Assembly (NCBI GenBank): GCA_017860295.1 | Contig: JAFNAS010000002.1 | Location: 202,341 to 266,340, forward strand | Direction: 5' to 3' | DNA from: Bacteroidota bacterium | GTDB taxonomy: Bacteria; Bacteroidota; Bacteroidia; Bacteroidales; Paludibacteraceae | DNA: 64,000 bases | Shown: piece after piece, positions 25,343-35,740 of the stretch | How the letters are laid out: every line of letters starts with the position of its first letter | Numbering within the stretch: the first letter of the stretch is position 1 | Program-made: the position numbers and the translations under genes | Notes under the pieces: model-generated | Told to the model about the DNA's origin: nothing | The model's input: only the letters and a program-made list of their open reading frames with translations | The model's database searches: none

Positions 25343-25521
25343 CCTATTATTGTACATTTTTCCGTAAAGGACAAAATAGATTCAATATCTATCAATCTGT
25401 AGGTGCTGAATGCAATGGACTTGAAAATTAGAATGACAACTCGACACTCACAGCTTAAATCCACTCAAATGATTCTTATACTACAGCTCGAATAAGTTAC
25501 CATCAAGATCGTAGAAATCAC

Positions 25522-25555
25522 CCTATCGTATATTGCCAAGTTGCAATATGATAGG
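25522..25555. repeat. Hairpin in intergenic region
   Basis: CCTATC with TATATTGC pairs with GCAATAT and GATAGG, leaving a two-base bulge. It sits next to the metalloprotease terminator; no function can be assigned. Confidence 0.45.
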
Positions 25556-25563
25556 TGCAGATC

Positions 25564-25599
25564 TAAAAAATACTGTCTCTGGTCTATCTTGAGACAGCC
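25564..25599 (-). terminator. Terminator of the SusCD/metalloprotease locus
   Basis: On the minus strand CTGTCTC, an 11-base loop and GAGACAG are followed by TATTTTTTAG, just beyond the stop at 25605. Confidence 0.7.
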
Positions 25600-25604
25600 T
25601 CAAT

Positions 25605-28025
25605 TTATATTATGGACAATGAATTAAGCTGAATCAGTATATCGTGATAATGATAAATTGTTTCCTTGTCATTGATTGTGGGTAAAATCTTATTGATTTT
25701 ACTTTTCAAGGATAACAAATGTGCCCTTAAAACTCCTGTTAACGGACTGTTGGATGGATTGTTTTCGACAACAGTTGACAAAGAGCTAACATATTTCTGT
25801 TGTAAAGACATATGATAACCGCTAACAGACTTGCTTGTTAAAAGTTCGCTCCATATTCCGGCGTCCAAATCGGTCAGGAAATTTCCTATGGTATAAGTTT
25901 TTTCGCCGTACAATAACGTTGCGTTTTGCAGGTTTAGTAGCTTTTGAGTATTTAACAAATTACCCAACACATCGTCTGCAATCAGTTTTGTCAGAGGCTC
26001 TGATGTGGAACTCCAGACCTGATCCAATACACTATCCGGTTGAATCCAAACCGGTTCTGTGGCAAACACTTCTTTGTTTAAGTAGGCCATTGCCTCCTGT
26101 TGTTTCTTCTTAGGAATCAGATAGAACACTTTTGTAGTATCACCTACTGTTGTGTTATTGTAATATCCTTTGCCGATTGTATTGATAACATGTTGATGAT
26201 ACATAAAAAGTTGAGATAGCAAGGCCGAGTAACTTCGCCTTAATCCATTGCCGGCATGTAAACCGAACAGGTCGGCAGGTATTTTTGTCCATTCGGGCAA
26301 ATGCTCAAGTATCCTTTTTAGATTTTCAATGCCGTAGGAGTTTGCCACCATTACATTGTCGCTCAAATCTTCATTTTGGCATCGTGAGTCGGAAATTCCC
26401 AGAAAGCCTTGTTCTCCGTAATACAACCTTGGATTTGCTTTTAAGCTATCTGTAACCAACTTAAATAACATTTTTGCTTCATCACGGGTATCTTTGATAT
26501 CGGGATAGGCTTTATAGCCCCATTCAATGGCCCACTTGTCATAGTCGCCAATTCTGGGGAAAATTCCTTTTTCAGAAATACTATCCTCCGGTTGTGCCAC
26601 ATAATTGAAACGTGCATAATCCATAATCGACGGTGTATGACCATGTTCTTCCACCCATTTCTTGTCACGCAGTTTTTCCACGGGAACAACAGATGAAGCC
26701 CCGAAATTGTGCTTTAAACCCAATGTGTGCCCGATCTCGTGCGACGACACAAACCGGATCAGCTCTCCCATCAATTCCGTGCTGAATTCCTGATGATGTG
26801 CTCTTTCATCAATTGCACCGGCTTGTGTGAGATACCAATCATGCAAAAGAGTCATTATATTGTGATACCAAGTTACATGCGAACCTATAATTTCACCGCT
26901 TCGGAGATCCATGATGGTAGGTCCTGCCGCATTTGCCATTAACGAGGGCTTATATACAATGACACTATACCGGGCATCGTTGATATTCCAGGTTGAGTCG
27001 TCCTTCGGCACTTCAATAGCCCTTATCGCATTTTTAAAACCAGCCTTTTCAAAAGCCGCCTGCCAATCGTTCACACCAGCTATCAAATAAGGCACCCAAA
27101 CTTTAGGCGTCGTGGGATCGATATAGAAAGTGATCGGTTTGATGGGTTCTACGAGTTCCCCACGTTTGTATTTTTCAATATCCTCGGGTTTGGGTTCCAA
27201 TCTCCAACGCATAATTTTAAGCACCATTCCGGCACGTTGCGGATCGATATCGAAATCAAAATTAAAAGGAGTGAAATAGCCAACCCGCTGATCGTTATAG
27301 CGTTCCCTCATAGGTGTGGAAGGCAGCAGCAAAAACGAAGTGTTGAGTATTAAACTCATCGTACTGTCATTTTTTCCCGTGCTATAGGTTTTTAGCCCCT
27401 GAATTTCAGTGTTTATCGGGAAGGAATAAATTTTATCGACGTAAGATTTATCTGCCTGAAACGCTTTTGCGGTACTATACTGACCGGAAATAAGGTCGGA
27501 ATTGCCAGAAATAAAATCGGTAACATCGATAATAGATGAATTTCCTTCAGAGCCATAAGCTTTTATATCGAAAGACATTAATACACCCTGAATATTATTT
27601 TTGTCAAATGCCCGTTTCAGGCCGTTTTCAGTAGAGTCGGTTGATCGCTCATCCTGAACGAGAGTTTGTATGTCAATGCGTTGCCCATGTCCTTTGTTGA
27701 AAGTGATCATATGCGACCCTAGTTCTTCTCCCGAATACCCTTCTTTTGCTTTATCGATGGCAGCAGAAGATTGCAATAACCGATTCACAATCAATACCGG
27801 ACGGTTCAATATGGAATCTTTGATTTCAAAGTAATATCGGTTATTCAGGGAATATACATTGATCAATCCTTTATTAACCTTCGCCTCAGGAGTTATCAGC
27901 TTGCCAAAAGGCAGAGGCGTTGTTTCCGTATTAGGCAATGGCAGTGACGGATTTGTTTGCGCAAACAAGGCAAAAGGCAGCAGCAATAGAATTAAAATGC
28001 GTAAGAAAATTCTTTTATGTAACAT
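25605..28025 (-). CDS. Secreted zinc-dependent metalloprotease (DUF5117/DUF4953 type), active-site intact
   Basis: The 806-residue protein starts with a signal peptide (LRILILLLLPFALFAQ). The extended zinc motif HEIGHTLGLKHN lies at about 427-438 with SIMDYARFNYVAQ shortly after as the Met-turn-like segment, as in metzincin-type Bacteroidota proteases with DUF5117/DUF5118 flanks. It is the last gene of a leftward set with SusC, SusD and a closely related protein whose zinc motif is lost. A role in cutting peptides or proteins taken up or displayed by this SusCD pair is inferred. The gap to the paralogue is 22 bases, so both are co-transcribed. Confidence 0.85.
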   Translation of the reverse strand: MLHKRIFLRILILLLLPFALFAQTNPSLPLPNTETTPLPFGKLITPEAKVNKGLINVYSLNNRYYFEIKDSILNRPVLIVNRLLQSSAAIDKAKEGYSGEELGSHMITFNKGHGQRIDIQTLVQDERSTDSTENGLKRAFDKNNIQGVLMSFDIKAYGSEGNSSIIDVTDFISGNSDLISGQYSTAKAFQADKSYVDKIYSFPINTEIQGLKTYSTGKNDSTMSLILNTSFLLLPSTPMRERYNDQRVGYFTPFNFDFDIDPQRAGMVLKIMRWRLEPKPEDIEKYKRGELVEPIKPITFYIDPTTPKVWVPYLIAGVNDWQAAFEKAGFKNAIRAIEVPKDDSTWNINDARYSVIVYKPSLMANAAGPTIMDLRSGEIIGSHVTWYHNIMTLLHDWYLTQAGAIDERAHHQEFSTELMGELIRFVSSHEIGHTLGLKHNFGASSVVPVEKLRDKKWVEEHGHTPSIMDYARFNYVAQPEDSISEKGIFPRIGDYDKWAIEWGYKAYPDIKDTRDEAKMLFKLVTDSLKANPRLYYGEQGFLGISDSRCQNEDLSDNVMVANSYGIENLKRILEHLPEWTKIPADLFGLHAGNGLRRSYSALLSQLFMYHQHVINTIGKGYYNNTTVGDTTKVFYLIPKKKQQEAMAYLNKEVFATEPVWIQPDSVLDQVWSSTSEPLTKLIADDVLGNLLNTQKLLNLQNATLLYGEKTYTIGNFLTDLDAGIWSELLTSKSVSGYHMSLQQKYVSSLSTVVENNPSNSPLTGVLRAHLLSLKSKINKILPTINDKETIYHYHDILIQLNSLSII

Positions 28026-28047
28026 GACTGGATTTTAATTTATCGAT

Positions 28048-30621
28048 TTAATATTGAACTGACTCGTTTTTCCAGAAGCTGGAGGTTTCCTGAATATTTC
28101 CCGACCCTTGCGGGGCTTTCAAAACAGGCAGAGCTGGAGTTGGCCTTTTGGGATCAGTCAGTTTATTTATTTGTGCCAATATATCCCGATAATGGTTTTT
28201 AGAATTTTGATCCGTAATTAATTTCAACGAATTGGCAACTTTTTGTTTTAAATCAATCAAATGACCCCGTGAAACGGCTATTGTTGCGGTGTTGGTGATA
28301 TCCCGTGGGGTGTCAATAATGGTGGCAATATTAGCGATATACATTTTTTGCAATATCATGTGATAGCTGCTAACCTTTTGTGATGTTCCTAATTCCGGCC
28401 AGATGCAAGCGTCAAGGTCAGTCAGGTACGAAACGAGTGTGTAAGTTTTGCTTTCGCCAAATCGTTCCGCTGTTGCATTTATATTTTTCAGGCGTTTCAA
28501 ATCAAGCAATGAACTAAGCATATTTGTTCCGGCACTGTACATATAATTGTTATAAGGAAAATCTACCATATGGTTTATAATATCATCGGAGGCAATCCAC
28601 CGGGGAGGAGCGTTAAATATCTCGGATTTCAAAAATGCCATTGACTTTTTTTGTTGATCTAATGATACGGGAGCGTACACCTTTTCATTCGATTCCGTAC
28701 CATGAGGATGGTAGTAATACGTACCAAAAATATTGGCGACATTATTTAAACAGGCATCAAATTGGGCGATAAGAAAATTGAAAGTCGCACCAAACTGACC
28801 TCCCTTGGCATCATATAACTTATCCGGTTGCGCCATCCATTCAGGTAAGTGCAGGGCGATATACTTCAGGTTTTTAATACCAAGAGTGCCGGATTCAATT
28901 GCATTGTCTCCCAGATTGTCTGCCAGATTTCGGGGATCAGAAACGAGCTCGTTTTTTTTAGGAGCTGCCCCATAATACAATCGGGAATTTACACGTACAC
29001 TGTCGGCTATCATTTTTCGCAGATAATCGCGAATTTCTATTGGATTATCCATCTCGGGAAAATATTTATAACCAAATGAGATAGCCCATTTATCGTATTC
29101 GCCAACGCGCGCCATGATGCCATCCCGGGTAACCTTATCTTCGGGTTGAGCCACATAGTTAAACAGCGTACCTTGCATAATAGACGGACTGATGCCGTGC
29201 TTTGCAACCCAGTCTTTATCCCTTAACTTTGCAACAGGAACAACCGATGAGGCTCCGGGATTATCGAGCAAGCCCAATGAATTACCCACATTTGCCGAAA
29301 GCTCCACGCGAAGCAGCTCACCCATCAACCCGGTACTATATTCTACATTTCTGGCTCTTTCATCAATAGCGCCTGCTTGTACTATATACGTGTCATGCAG
29401 CAGAGACAGTGTGTTATGGTTTATTTGGATGTTGGCCTGCAATATCTCACCGCTTCGGGGATCGGTTACAAGATTGTGAAATATTCCGCTTACCATGGAC
29501 GGAGCATAAACAATCGTATTAAATCGCCCGTCTTTTGTATTCCAGCAAGTGTCATCCTTTGCTATTTCTTTGGCATAAATTGCATTTTTGAAGCCGGCTT
29601 GTTCAAATGCCGGTTGCCAGTCGTTTACAGCCTTAATAATATAAGGTACCCATTTTTTAGGCGTAGTAGGGTCAATATAAAAAACAATGGGCTTAGCAGG
29701 CTCTACGAATTCTCCCATTGCATAACGTTCCATGTCTTCCGCTTTGGGTTCCAGGCGCCACCGGGTAATCCGTTCAACTTTCTTGGCTCTTTGGCTATCC
29801 TGGTCGAAATCAGTCTGCAGTTGTGAATTATACCCTATTCGTTCATCGGAATATCTCACTTGCATGGGAATTTTTGGCAACAATACAAAAGACGTATTTA
29901 TTTTGGTAGTGAGAGCTGTCTGATTGATGATATATGTTTTTATCCCGGAAACTTCCACATTCGTAGGGAAGGCTTGCAGAGTATCAATATAAGACCGATC
30001 CGGCTGGAATGCCATCGCCTTGAACAGTTCTTTCACATTGCCAGATATGATGGACAAATCGCTGTTTATAAAATCGGTGACATCTATCACCACCGAATTT
30101 TTGCCATAAGCTTTAATATCAAATGCAAATAAAACCGGTTGCAAATCATTCATTTTTAGCGAATGGTATAATCCATTGTCAGAACTGTCATTGGCTATTT
30201 CTTCGTATATCAATTGTTTAATAAACAACTTATCGTTTGGCCCTTTAGAAAAGCAGATTTGCGTATTTCCCAACACTTTACCTGCAAAGCCTTCGGGATC
30301 ACGTTGAAATAAAGCCGGTCCTTGTTCAATACGACTGATGACCTGAAAATCACGTTCTAAAATTGAATCGGGGATTTCAAAGTAATATCGGTCCTTTACT
30401 TTGTTGACGACAAAAACCCCTCGAGAGGATTTGGCGTCAGCTGTAATAACTTTATCGTAGGGCTGCGGTTTATTTAGAGCCGGCAAACTATCGGCTTTCA
30501 TCGTTATTTTACTACTTTCTTTATTTTTAGACGTTTTCATATTTAACGAAAAAATATTGGTAACTCCGAGAGTCAATAACAGACTCATCAGAATTATCGG
30601 GCGACATTTGAAAATGTTCAT
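28048..30621 (-). CDS. Degenerate paralogue of the metalloprotease (zinc motif lost)
   Basis: I start it at the ATG at 30621 (857 residues), where a signal peptide begins (MNIFKCRPIILMSLLLTLGV); a longer frame would almost reach the SusD stop. It aligns along its length with the following protease (shared SSVVPVAKLRDKDWV, FNYVAQPEDKV, GEYDKWAISFGYK). Where the neighbour has HEIGHTLGLKHN this protein has ANVGNSLGLLDN, losing all three zinc ligands, and SIMDYAR becomes SIMQGTL. It therefore cannot be a zinc protease by the same mechanism. It may bind substrate, act as a partner, or regulate. The frame is intact over its full length, so it is a pseudoenzyme, not a decaying gene. Confidence 0.82.
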   Translation of the reverse strand: MNIFKCRPIILMSLLLTLGVTNIFSLNMKTSKNKESSKITMKADSLPALNKPQPYDKVITADAKSSRGVFVVNKVKDRYYFEIPDSILERDFQVISRIEQGPALFQRDPEGFAGKVLGNTQICFSKGPNDKLFIKQLIYEEIANDSSDNGLYHSLKMNDLQPVLFAFDIKAYGKNSVVIDVTDFINSDLSIISGNVKELFKAMAFQPDRSYIDTLQAFPTNVEVSGIKTYIINQTALTTKINTSFVLLPKIPMQVRYSDERIGYNSQLQTDFDQDSQRAKKVERITRWRLEPKAEDMERYAMGEFVEPAKPIVFYIDPTTPKKWVPYIIKAVNDWQPAFEQAGFKNAIYAKEIAKDDTCWNTKDGRFNTIVYAPSMVSGIFHNLVTDPRSGEILQANIQINHNTLSLLHDTYIVQAGAIDERARNVEYSTGLMGELLRVELSANVGNSLGLLDNPGASSVVPVAKLRDKDWVAKHGISPSIMQGTLFNYVAQPEDKVTRDGIMARVGEYDKWAISFGYKYFPEMDNPIEIRDYLRKMIADSVRVNSRLYYGAAPKKNELVSDPRNLADNLGDNAIESGTLGIKNLKYIALHLPEWMAQPDKLYDAKGGQFGATFNFLIAQFDACLNNVANIFGTYYYHPHGTESNEKVYAPVSLDQQKKSMAFLKSEIFNAPPRWIASDDIINHMVDFPYNNYMYSAGTNMLSSLLDLKRLKNINATAERFGESKTYTLVSYLTDLDACIWPELGTSQKVSSYHMILQKMYIANIATIIDTPRDITNTATIAVSRGHLIDLKQKVANSLKLITDQNSKNHYRDILAQINKLTDPKRPTPALPVLKAPQGSGNIQETSSFWKNESVQY

Positions 30622-30715
30622 ATAATGAATTTCTATTTTAGAAAAAACACGCAACGATATGTTACGTGTTTCTCCATTTCTGTTTTTAATTTTATTGATT
30701 TTAAATTGGGATAAC

Positions 30716-32140
30716 TCAATAACCGTCATTCTGTGTTAGTTGAGGTGCGTTCTGTATTTCAGTTAGAGGAATAGGATATAATACTGCTGTTGATTTCCAT
30801 GTGGCAGGTTTAAGTGCACCTAAAACAGCATCTGCACGGTTCGTTCGTTTTAAGTCAAACCACCTATTGCCATATTCCAGAAAAAGTTCTACCCGTCGTT
30901 CTTGTTCTATACTGGTAAGGCATTGCGCTTGAGTCATATTTGCAGCATCAAGAGAAGCAAGACCTGCTCTTGTCCGTATCACATTTATATCTGCGACCGC
31001 ACCTGCAGTTCCTGTGACATTGCTTTGCCGTGCTCTGGCTTCCGCACGTATCAAATACTGTTCGGATAATCTTAACACAATTGAGTACTCTAGAGGATCG
31101 GAACTTCCGTCGTAATCCCTATATTTAGCTCCATAATAATAGGTAGTACCACTATAATCAAAAGAACCTAGCCATGCGGTTTTTCGGACATCACCAATTT
31201 CAAAGGCATTTGCAAGAGAAGAAGTCAAAATGTAGTATAAACTCTGATATTGACTGCCATAGTAATAATAATAATCTTCGTTAGTCAGCCAATGTCCTGT
31301 AGTCGTTTGAGGGTTGATAGCAAAAATACTTTCCTTGCTATCCTTTAAGAATACATTGCCTATGTCGGCTGTGGAGAGTAAACTATACAAACTAGTAGTA
31401 TTAATTACTTCTGTTGCTTTTTCTTCTGCATTTACATAATCGTCCATATATAAGTATACTCTTGCCAGCAACGCGCTAGCAGCACGCTTATTAGGTTTAT
31501 CCCTTTTACTACTATAGTTGCTATAATTAGCTGGAAGTTTGGTCTCCGCATCTTTTAAATCAGAGACAATTTGTGCATAGACATCAGCAGTAGCAGCCCT
31601 AGCCAAAGCATTATTAGTTTTCACATCAGGTGTTACAGTAAGTGGCACGGGACCAAACATATTGACCAGATAAAAGAAATTCAATGCCCGAACAAATTTT
31701 GCTTGTCCAACAAATTGTGTTTTTATCGAATCACTCATCCCTGTCGAATTAGTCACGTTTTCTATAATATTATTAGCCTGATATATTGTTTTATAAAAAC
31801 CTGTCCATAAATTGGAAGCACCGTAATCGGAAGCAGTTAGTGTATTCGTTCCAAAATCGGTAAATGGATAATCTGGATTACTTCCATCCGTTTCATCGGC
31901 AGAAAGACTACAAGCATATCCAATATTCATAAATGCAGAAGCCGTAACCATACTGCTATACATGCCTACCAAAGCTGCATTTGCATTTGCGTCGGAACTA
32001 AATACTTGTGAAGCCAATACTTCTGTTGTAGGAGGATCTACTTCCAACAGGTTATCACACCCAATAAGAAGCAGTGCCATAATCAGTTGCAAAAAGCCTA
32101 CATATATTTTTTTGTATGAAATGAAATTATACTTTCTCAT
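30716..32140 (-). CDS. SusD/RagB-family surface lipoprotein
   Basis: The 474-residue protein has a lipobox (LLLIGC at about residue 28) and the SusD pattern: an N-terminal repeat-rich helical half (YKTIYQANNIIENV ... GQAKFVRALNFFYLVNMFG) and a C-terminal ERRVELFLEYGNRWFDLKRT block. It would cap the SusC pore and bind ligand at the cell surface. It follows the STN-type SusC by 18 bases. The genes with it encode proteases rather than glycosidases, so the ligand may be peptide or protein-derived. Confidence 0.92.
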   Translation of the reverse strand: MRKYNFISYKKIYVGFLQLIMALLLIGCDNLLEVDPPTTEVLASQVFSSDANANAALVGMYSSMVTASAFMNIGYACSLSADETDGSNPDYPFTDFGTNTLTASDYGASNLWTGFYKTIYQANNIIENVTNSTGMSDSIKTQFVGQAKFVRALNFFYLVNMFGPVPLTVTPDVKTNNALARAATADVYAQIVSDLKDAETKLPANYSNYSSKRDKPNKRAASALLARVYLYMDDYVNAEEKATEVINTTSLYSLLSTADIGNVFLKDSKESIFAINPQTTTGHWLTNEDYYYYYGSQYQSLYYILTSSLANAFEIGDVRKTAWLGSFDYSGTTYYYGAKYRDYDGSSDPLEYSIVLRLSEQYLIRAEARARQSNVTGTAGAVADINVIRTRAGLASLDAANMTQAQCLTSIEQERRVELFLEYGNRWFDLKRTNRADAVLGALKPATWKSTAVLYPIPLTEIQNAPQLTQNDGY

Positions 32141-32158
32141 AATAGTACTAATTATTAA

Positions 32159-35100
32159 TTATAATGAAAATTGTATTCCACCAACAATGGCCGTCAGCGG
32201 AGGAACAGCACTTGTGCCTGTTTCCGGATCTATACCTGCATATGTTTTTCCTGAAAGCGTAAATTTAAATAAATTTTGCCCCTGTATATAAAATCGCATA
32301 TTGGAAAGTTTTATGCGTTTGGACAGATTTTCCGGCAAATTATATGAAAATGATACATTCGTCAATCGACCGTATGACAGTTTCTGTAACATTGCATCAG
32401 ATTGCTGAAATAATTTGAATGCTGTAGAATAAGAGGATGTGGTAAACAGTTTTTGAACACCAAGAGCACGCATTGCCTGAACTACAGCTGATGGAAAATT
32501 CGACAATGTTCCCGGAGCAGAACTAAGAGTTGATAGTATACCAAGATCCTTGGCTCCCAAAGTGAAACGAGCAGAAATATCCAGTTGAAAGTTTTTATAT
32601 TTAAAAGTATTCGAAAGTCCTCCGTATAAATCAGGATAAGACTTTCCTTCGTATACTAAATCACCTACACCTGTATTAGCGCCTATCGTTGTAGTTATCT
32701 TACCATCTTTATCAACATCTTGATAAGTTGGCATTCCATCCTTATCCGTTCCTGTATAGTGCAACAAATAGAGAGAAGTTGTGGGTCTTCCAACAACATA
32801 AGTAGATGCATAAGACGACGACGCTAAGCCCGGAAATGAGAGAAGTTTATTTTGCGGAAGAGAGGCATTGGCCGAAGTGCTCCATGTGAAATTTTTAGTC
32901 CGAATATTAGTACTGGTTAATGTCACTTCCAATCCTGTGTTTTGTACCAACGCATTAAGGTTAGCTGTATAGCTAGAAAAACCTGTTTGTGTGGACAATG
33001 GATAATCTAATAATTGATTACTCGTTCTATTGCTGAAATAGGCAAAATTGAATAACAACCGATCTTTGAAAAAGCCAAGATCCGTCGCTATCTCAAACTT
33101 TCGCGTAGTTGCCCATTTATAATTAGGATTAGCTACTCTTGCAGGCGATAAACCGGAAGCCCCCGAATAATAGCTGGAACTGGTACCTGAATAAGAAGAG
33201 AGATAAGCGTAATTTTGAACATTATCATTTCCCACCACCCCATAACTACTCCTAATTTTTCCAAAACTAAACCATTCCGGTTTCCGGGTAAGAAACGGTT
33301 CACTGGTAAATATCCAAGCGAGCCCCACTGATCCAAAATTTGCATAAAGATTATTGGGCCCAAATTTGGACGAACCATCACGTCTGAAATTACCGTTGAT
33401 AATATATCGTTCTTTATAGATATAATTTACGTTTCCAAAAAAAGAAACATATTTATATGCACTATACCCATTATGAATAATGTAACTGGAGGCCATAGAC
33501 AAATCTTTCATATATAAGTCAGATGAAAAGCCTGAAGCTATGATGAAAAATGGCTGTTCATTGACCGTTTCCTGATAAGTTGCACCCAACAAAGCAGTTA
33601 AATTACCACCTCCAAGTAACGCGGAATAATTCAACTGTGGTTCAATCACCAAATTTCTAGCGTTAGATTCGGTATAAGTGGCCGTACGCGTAGAAACTAG
33701 AGACGTTGACTCTGGATTAGCCGAAGTACTTGGACTTAAATCACTTTGATTAGATTGCGTTCTATTATATCCTGCATTAACAGACAATTTAAGTTTGCGA
33801 GTTAAGGCATAACTTAAATTAATGCTAGTATTTAGCGTATTCATATTATTCTGATAACTTGAATTCAGAGCTGCTAATGGATTGGAAATGTTGGGTATAC
33901 TTTTAGACCACCAATATAAAGATCCATCTGTATTACGTAGAGGAAAATTAGGTGGTAAAGAATAAGCATACTGATAAAATCCGGCACTTGCCAAATTACT
34001 GATATTAGAACCCATTATGATCGATAGCGTTGCTTTAAACTTTTCGTCGGGGCTGGTATAACCAGAACTAAAATGAAGACCATAACTGCTCGAAGAACGA
34101 TTGTCATCAAAAACAGAAGTATTACGAGAATAGTTCCCAGAAAGCATAAACGTTGATCCATGACCACCTCCTGATACAGATACACCACCAGAGTAAGATT
34201 TGGATGGACTGCCAATTAATATTTTCTTGAAGTTTTGACCTTCTGTTTGACTCCAAAGCGTCAAATCTGGTGCATTGGTTGTTGTCGGTGTTTTATTATC
34301 GTTCGCAAAAGCTTCTTTTCTTAATGCCAGATAGTCGGTAAGATTAAGTGCCTGCATGCTAGTGTTCATAATACTCACACCTGAACTTAAATTGATGGAG
34401 ACAACAGGCTTTCCAACGTTTCCTTTCTTTGTTTTAATTAAGATAACACCATTTGCTCCACGCGATCCATAAAGGGCTGTTGCATTAGCATCTTTCAATA
34501 TCTCAATACTTTCAATGTCACTTGGACTAATAGTTGCCAAAGGGCTACCATTACCACTACCATTCGGTCCCTGCAAGTAAAAGTAAGATCCGGAAGTACT
34601 TTTGCTTGATGCTAGTTGATTAATGGCTGCCCCCGGAAAGGCAATACCATCAACAACATAAAGAGGGACATTTTTCAGAACATTAGTCGTTGAATTGCTA
34701 GGATCAAGAGAATTTTGCCCACGAATCTCTACATCAATATCCGCCCCATGCAAACCACTTGACTGATTAATAATCAAACCTGCGACTTTGCCTTGTAAAG
34801 CCTGCATCACGTTTTCAACAGGCTGTTTGCTAATGTCTTTACTTGTAATTTTTACTGAAGATCCAGTGGCATAGCGATTGCTGGTAGTCAACCCATAAGC
34901 AAGCACTTCCACTTCATCAAGTTTATTTGTTTTCTGTGACAGTACAACAGTACCAATATTTGATCTGCCAACAACCGGAACCTCCAATTTTTCGTATCCG
35001 ATAAAAGATATTACAACGACATCAGAAGCCGTTACACCCTGTAGATTAAAGGTTCCATCAGATTTTACTAAAACACCGTTGGTCGATCCTTTTACAAGAA

Positions 35101-35563
35101 CTGTAGCTCCCGGAAGCGCTGCGCCATCATCTTCTGCACGTACAACACCCCGTAGTTCATAAGTTCTTGTGAAAGAAGCTCCAAGAATCTTTGTGGAATT
35201 TTCCGAATCTTTGCTTATCACTATGGTTTTATTAACAATTGTAAACAGAAGACCGTGACTATGAAGACACGCTGCTAAAGCTTGTCCTATGCTCACATTT
35301 TTTATTTGGACATCAATGTAATACTTTTTCAAATCAAGGTCTCCGGTAACAAAGACAAAGCCGGATTGGCTCTTAATTGATTTAAGTACTGTCGTAAGTT
35401 GTTCATGCTTGAAATTTAGACTTATAGTATTGCCTGATTGAGCTTTTACCGACTGAAGGGTTAAAGACAACAATAGAGTCAATAAAGTCAACTTAAAAAA
35501 AGGATGGAAGATTTTCCGTCTTTTTTTTATTCCTACTATTGATTGAGTTATATGATTATTCAT
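32159..35563 (-). CDS. SusC/RagA TonB-dependent transporter with N-terminal STN signalling domain
   Basis: The 1134-residue protein has, after the leader, an STN (secretin/TonB short N-terminal) domain (LNFKHEQLTTVLKSIKSQSG ...), then a carboxypeptidase-D-like beta domain (LRGVVRAEDDGAALPGATVL), a TonB-box region, plug (VMQALQGKVAGLIINQSSGL) and outer-membrane barrel ending in an aromatic residue region (IVGGIQFSL). The STN domain interacts with a FecR anti-sigma, and the FecR gene lies directly upstream on the same strand, so ligand uptake should induce this locus. The substrate is not evident from sequence. Confidence 0.93.
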   Translation of the reverse strand: MNNHITQSIVGIKKRRKIFHPFFKLTLLTLLLSLTLQSVKAQSGNTISLNFKHEQLTTVLKSIKSQSGFVFVTGDLDLKKYYIDVQIKNVSIGQALAACLHSHGLLFTIVNKTIVISKDSENSTKILGASFTRTYELRGVVRAEDDGAALPGATVLVKGSTNGVLVKSDGTFNLQGVTASDVVVISFIGYEKLEVPVVGRSNIGTVVLSQKTNKLDEVEVLAYGLTTSNRYATGSSVKITSKDISKQPVENVMQALQGKVAGLIINQSSGLHGADIDVEIRGQNSLDPSNSTTNVLKNVPLYVVDGIAFPGAAINQLASSKSTSGSYFYLQGPNGSGNGSPLATISPSDIESIEILKDANATALYGSRGANGVILIKTKKGNVGKPVVSINLSSGVSIMNTSMQALNLTDYLALRKEAFANDNKTPTTTNAPDLTLWSQTEGQNFKKILIGSPSKSYSGGVSVSGGGHGSTFMLSGNYSRNTSVFDDNRSSSSYGLHFSSGYTSPDEKFKATLSIIMGSNISNLASAGFYQYAYSLPPNFPLRNTDGSLYWWSKSIPNISNPLAALNSSYQNNMNTLNTSINLSYALTRKLKLSVNAGYNRTQSNQSDLSPSTSANPESTSLVSTRTATYTESNARNLVIEPQLNYSALLGGGNLTALLGATYQETVNEQPFFIIASGFSSDLYMKDLSMASSYIIHNGYSAYKYVSFFGNVNYIYKERYIINGNFRRDGSSKFGPNNLYANFGSVGLAWIFTSEPFLTRKPEWFSFGKIRSSYGVVGNDNVQNYAYLSSYSGTSSSYYSGASGLSPARVANPNYKWATTRKFEIATDLGFFKDRLLFNFAYFSNRTSNQLLDYPLSTQTGFSSYTANLNALVQNTGLEVTLTSTNIRTKNFTWSTSANASLPQNKLLSFPGLASSSYASTYVVGRPTTSLYLLHYTGTDKDGMPTYQDVDKDGKITTTIGANTGVGDLVYEGKSYPDLYGGLSNTFKYKNFQLDISARFTLGAKDLGILSTLSSAPGTLSNFPSAVVQAMRALGVQKLFTTSSYSTAFKLFQQSDAMLQKLSYGRLTNVSFSYNLPENLSKRIKLSNMRFYIQGQNLFKFTLSGKTYAGIDPETGTSAVPPLTAIVGGIQFSL

Positions 35564-35740
35564 TTAATTGGGTGTTTTGATTACTAATGTCTACACTTTC
35601 TTTTTATACCGGGAATTAATAAATTCCAATTTGATTACCGCAATCGCTCAACTAACTTGCGGCTCTCGATTTATTGTACTAATGCTGTTTGTAAAAATAT
35701 TCTCTCATAAAGCCGACGTTGTATGTAAATAAATTATTGA

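Noticed and set aside
28048..30621. Pseudogene status for the second metalloprotease
   Set aside because: The frame is intact over its full length with a leader and shared conserved blocks, so a retained pseudoenzyme is more likely.
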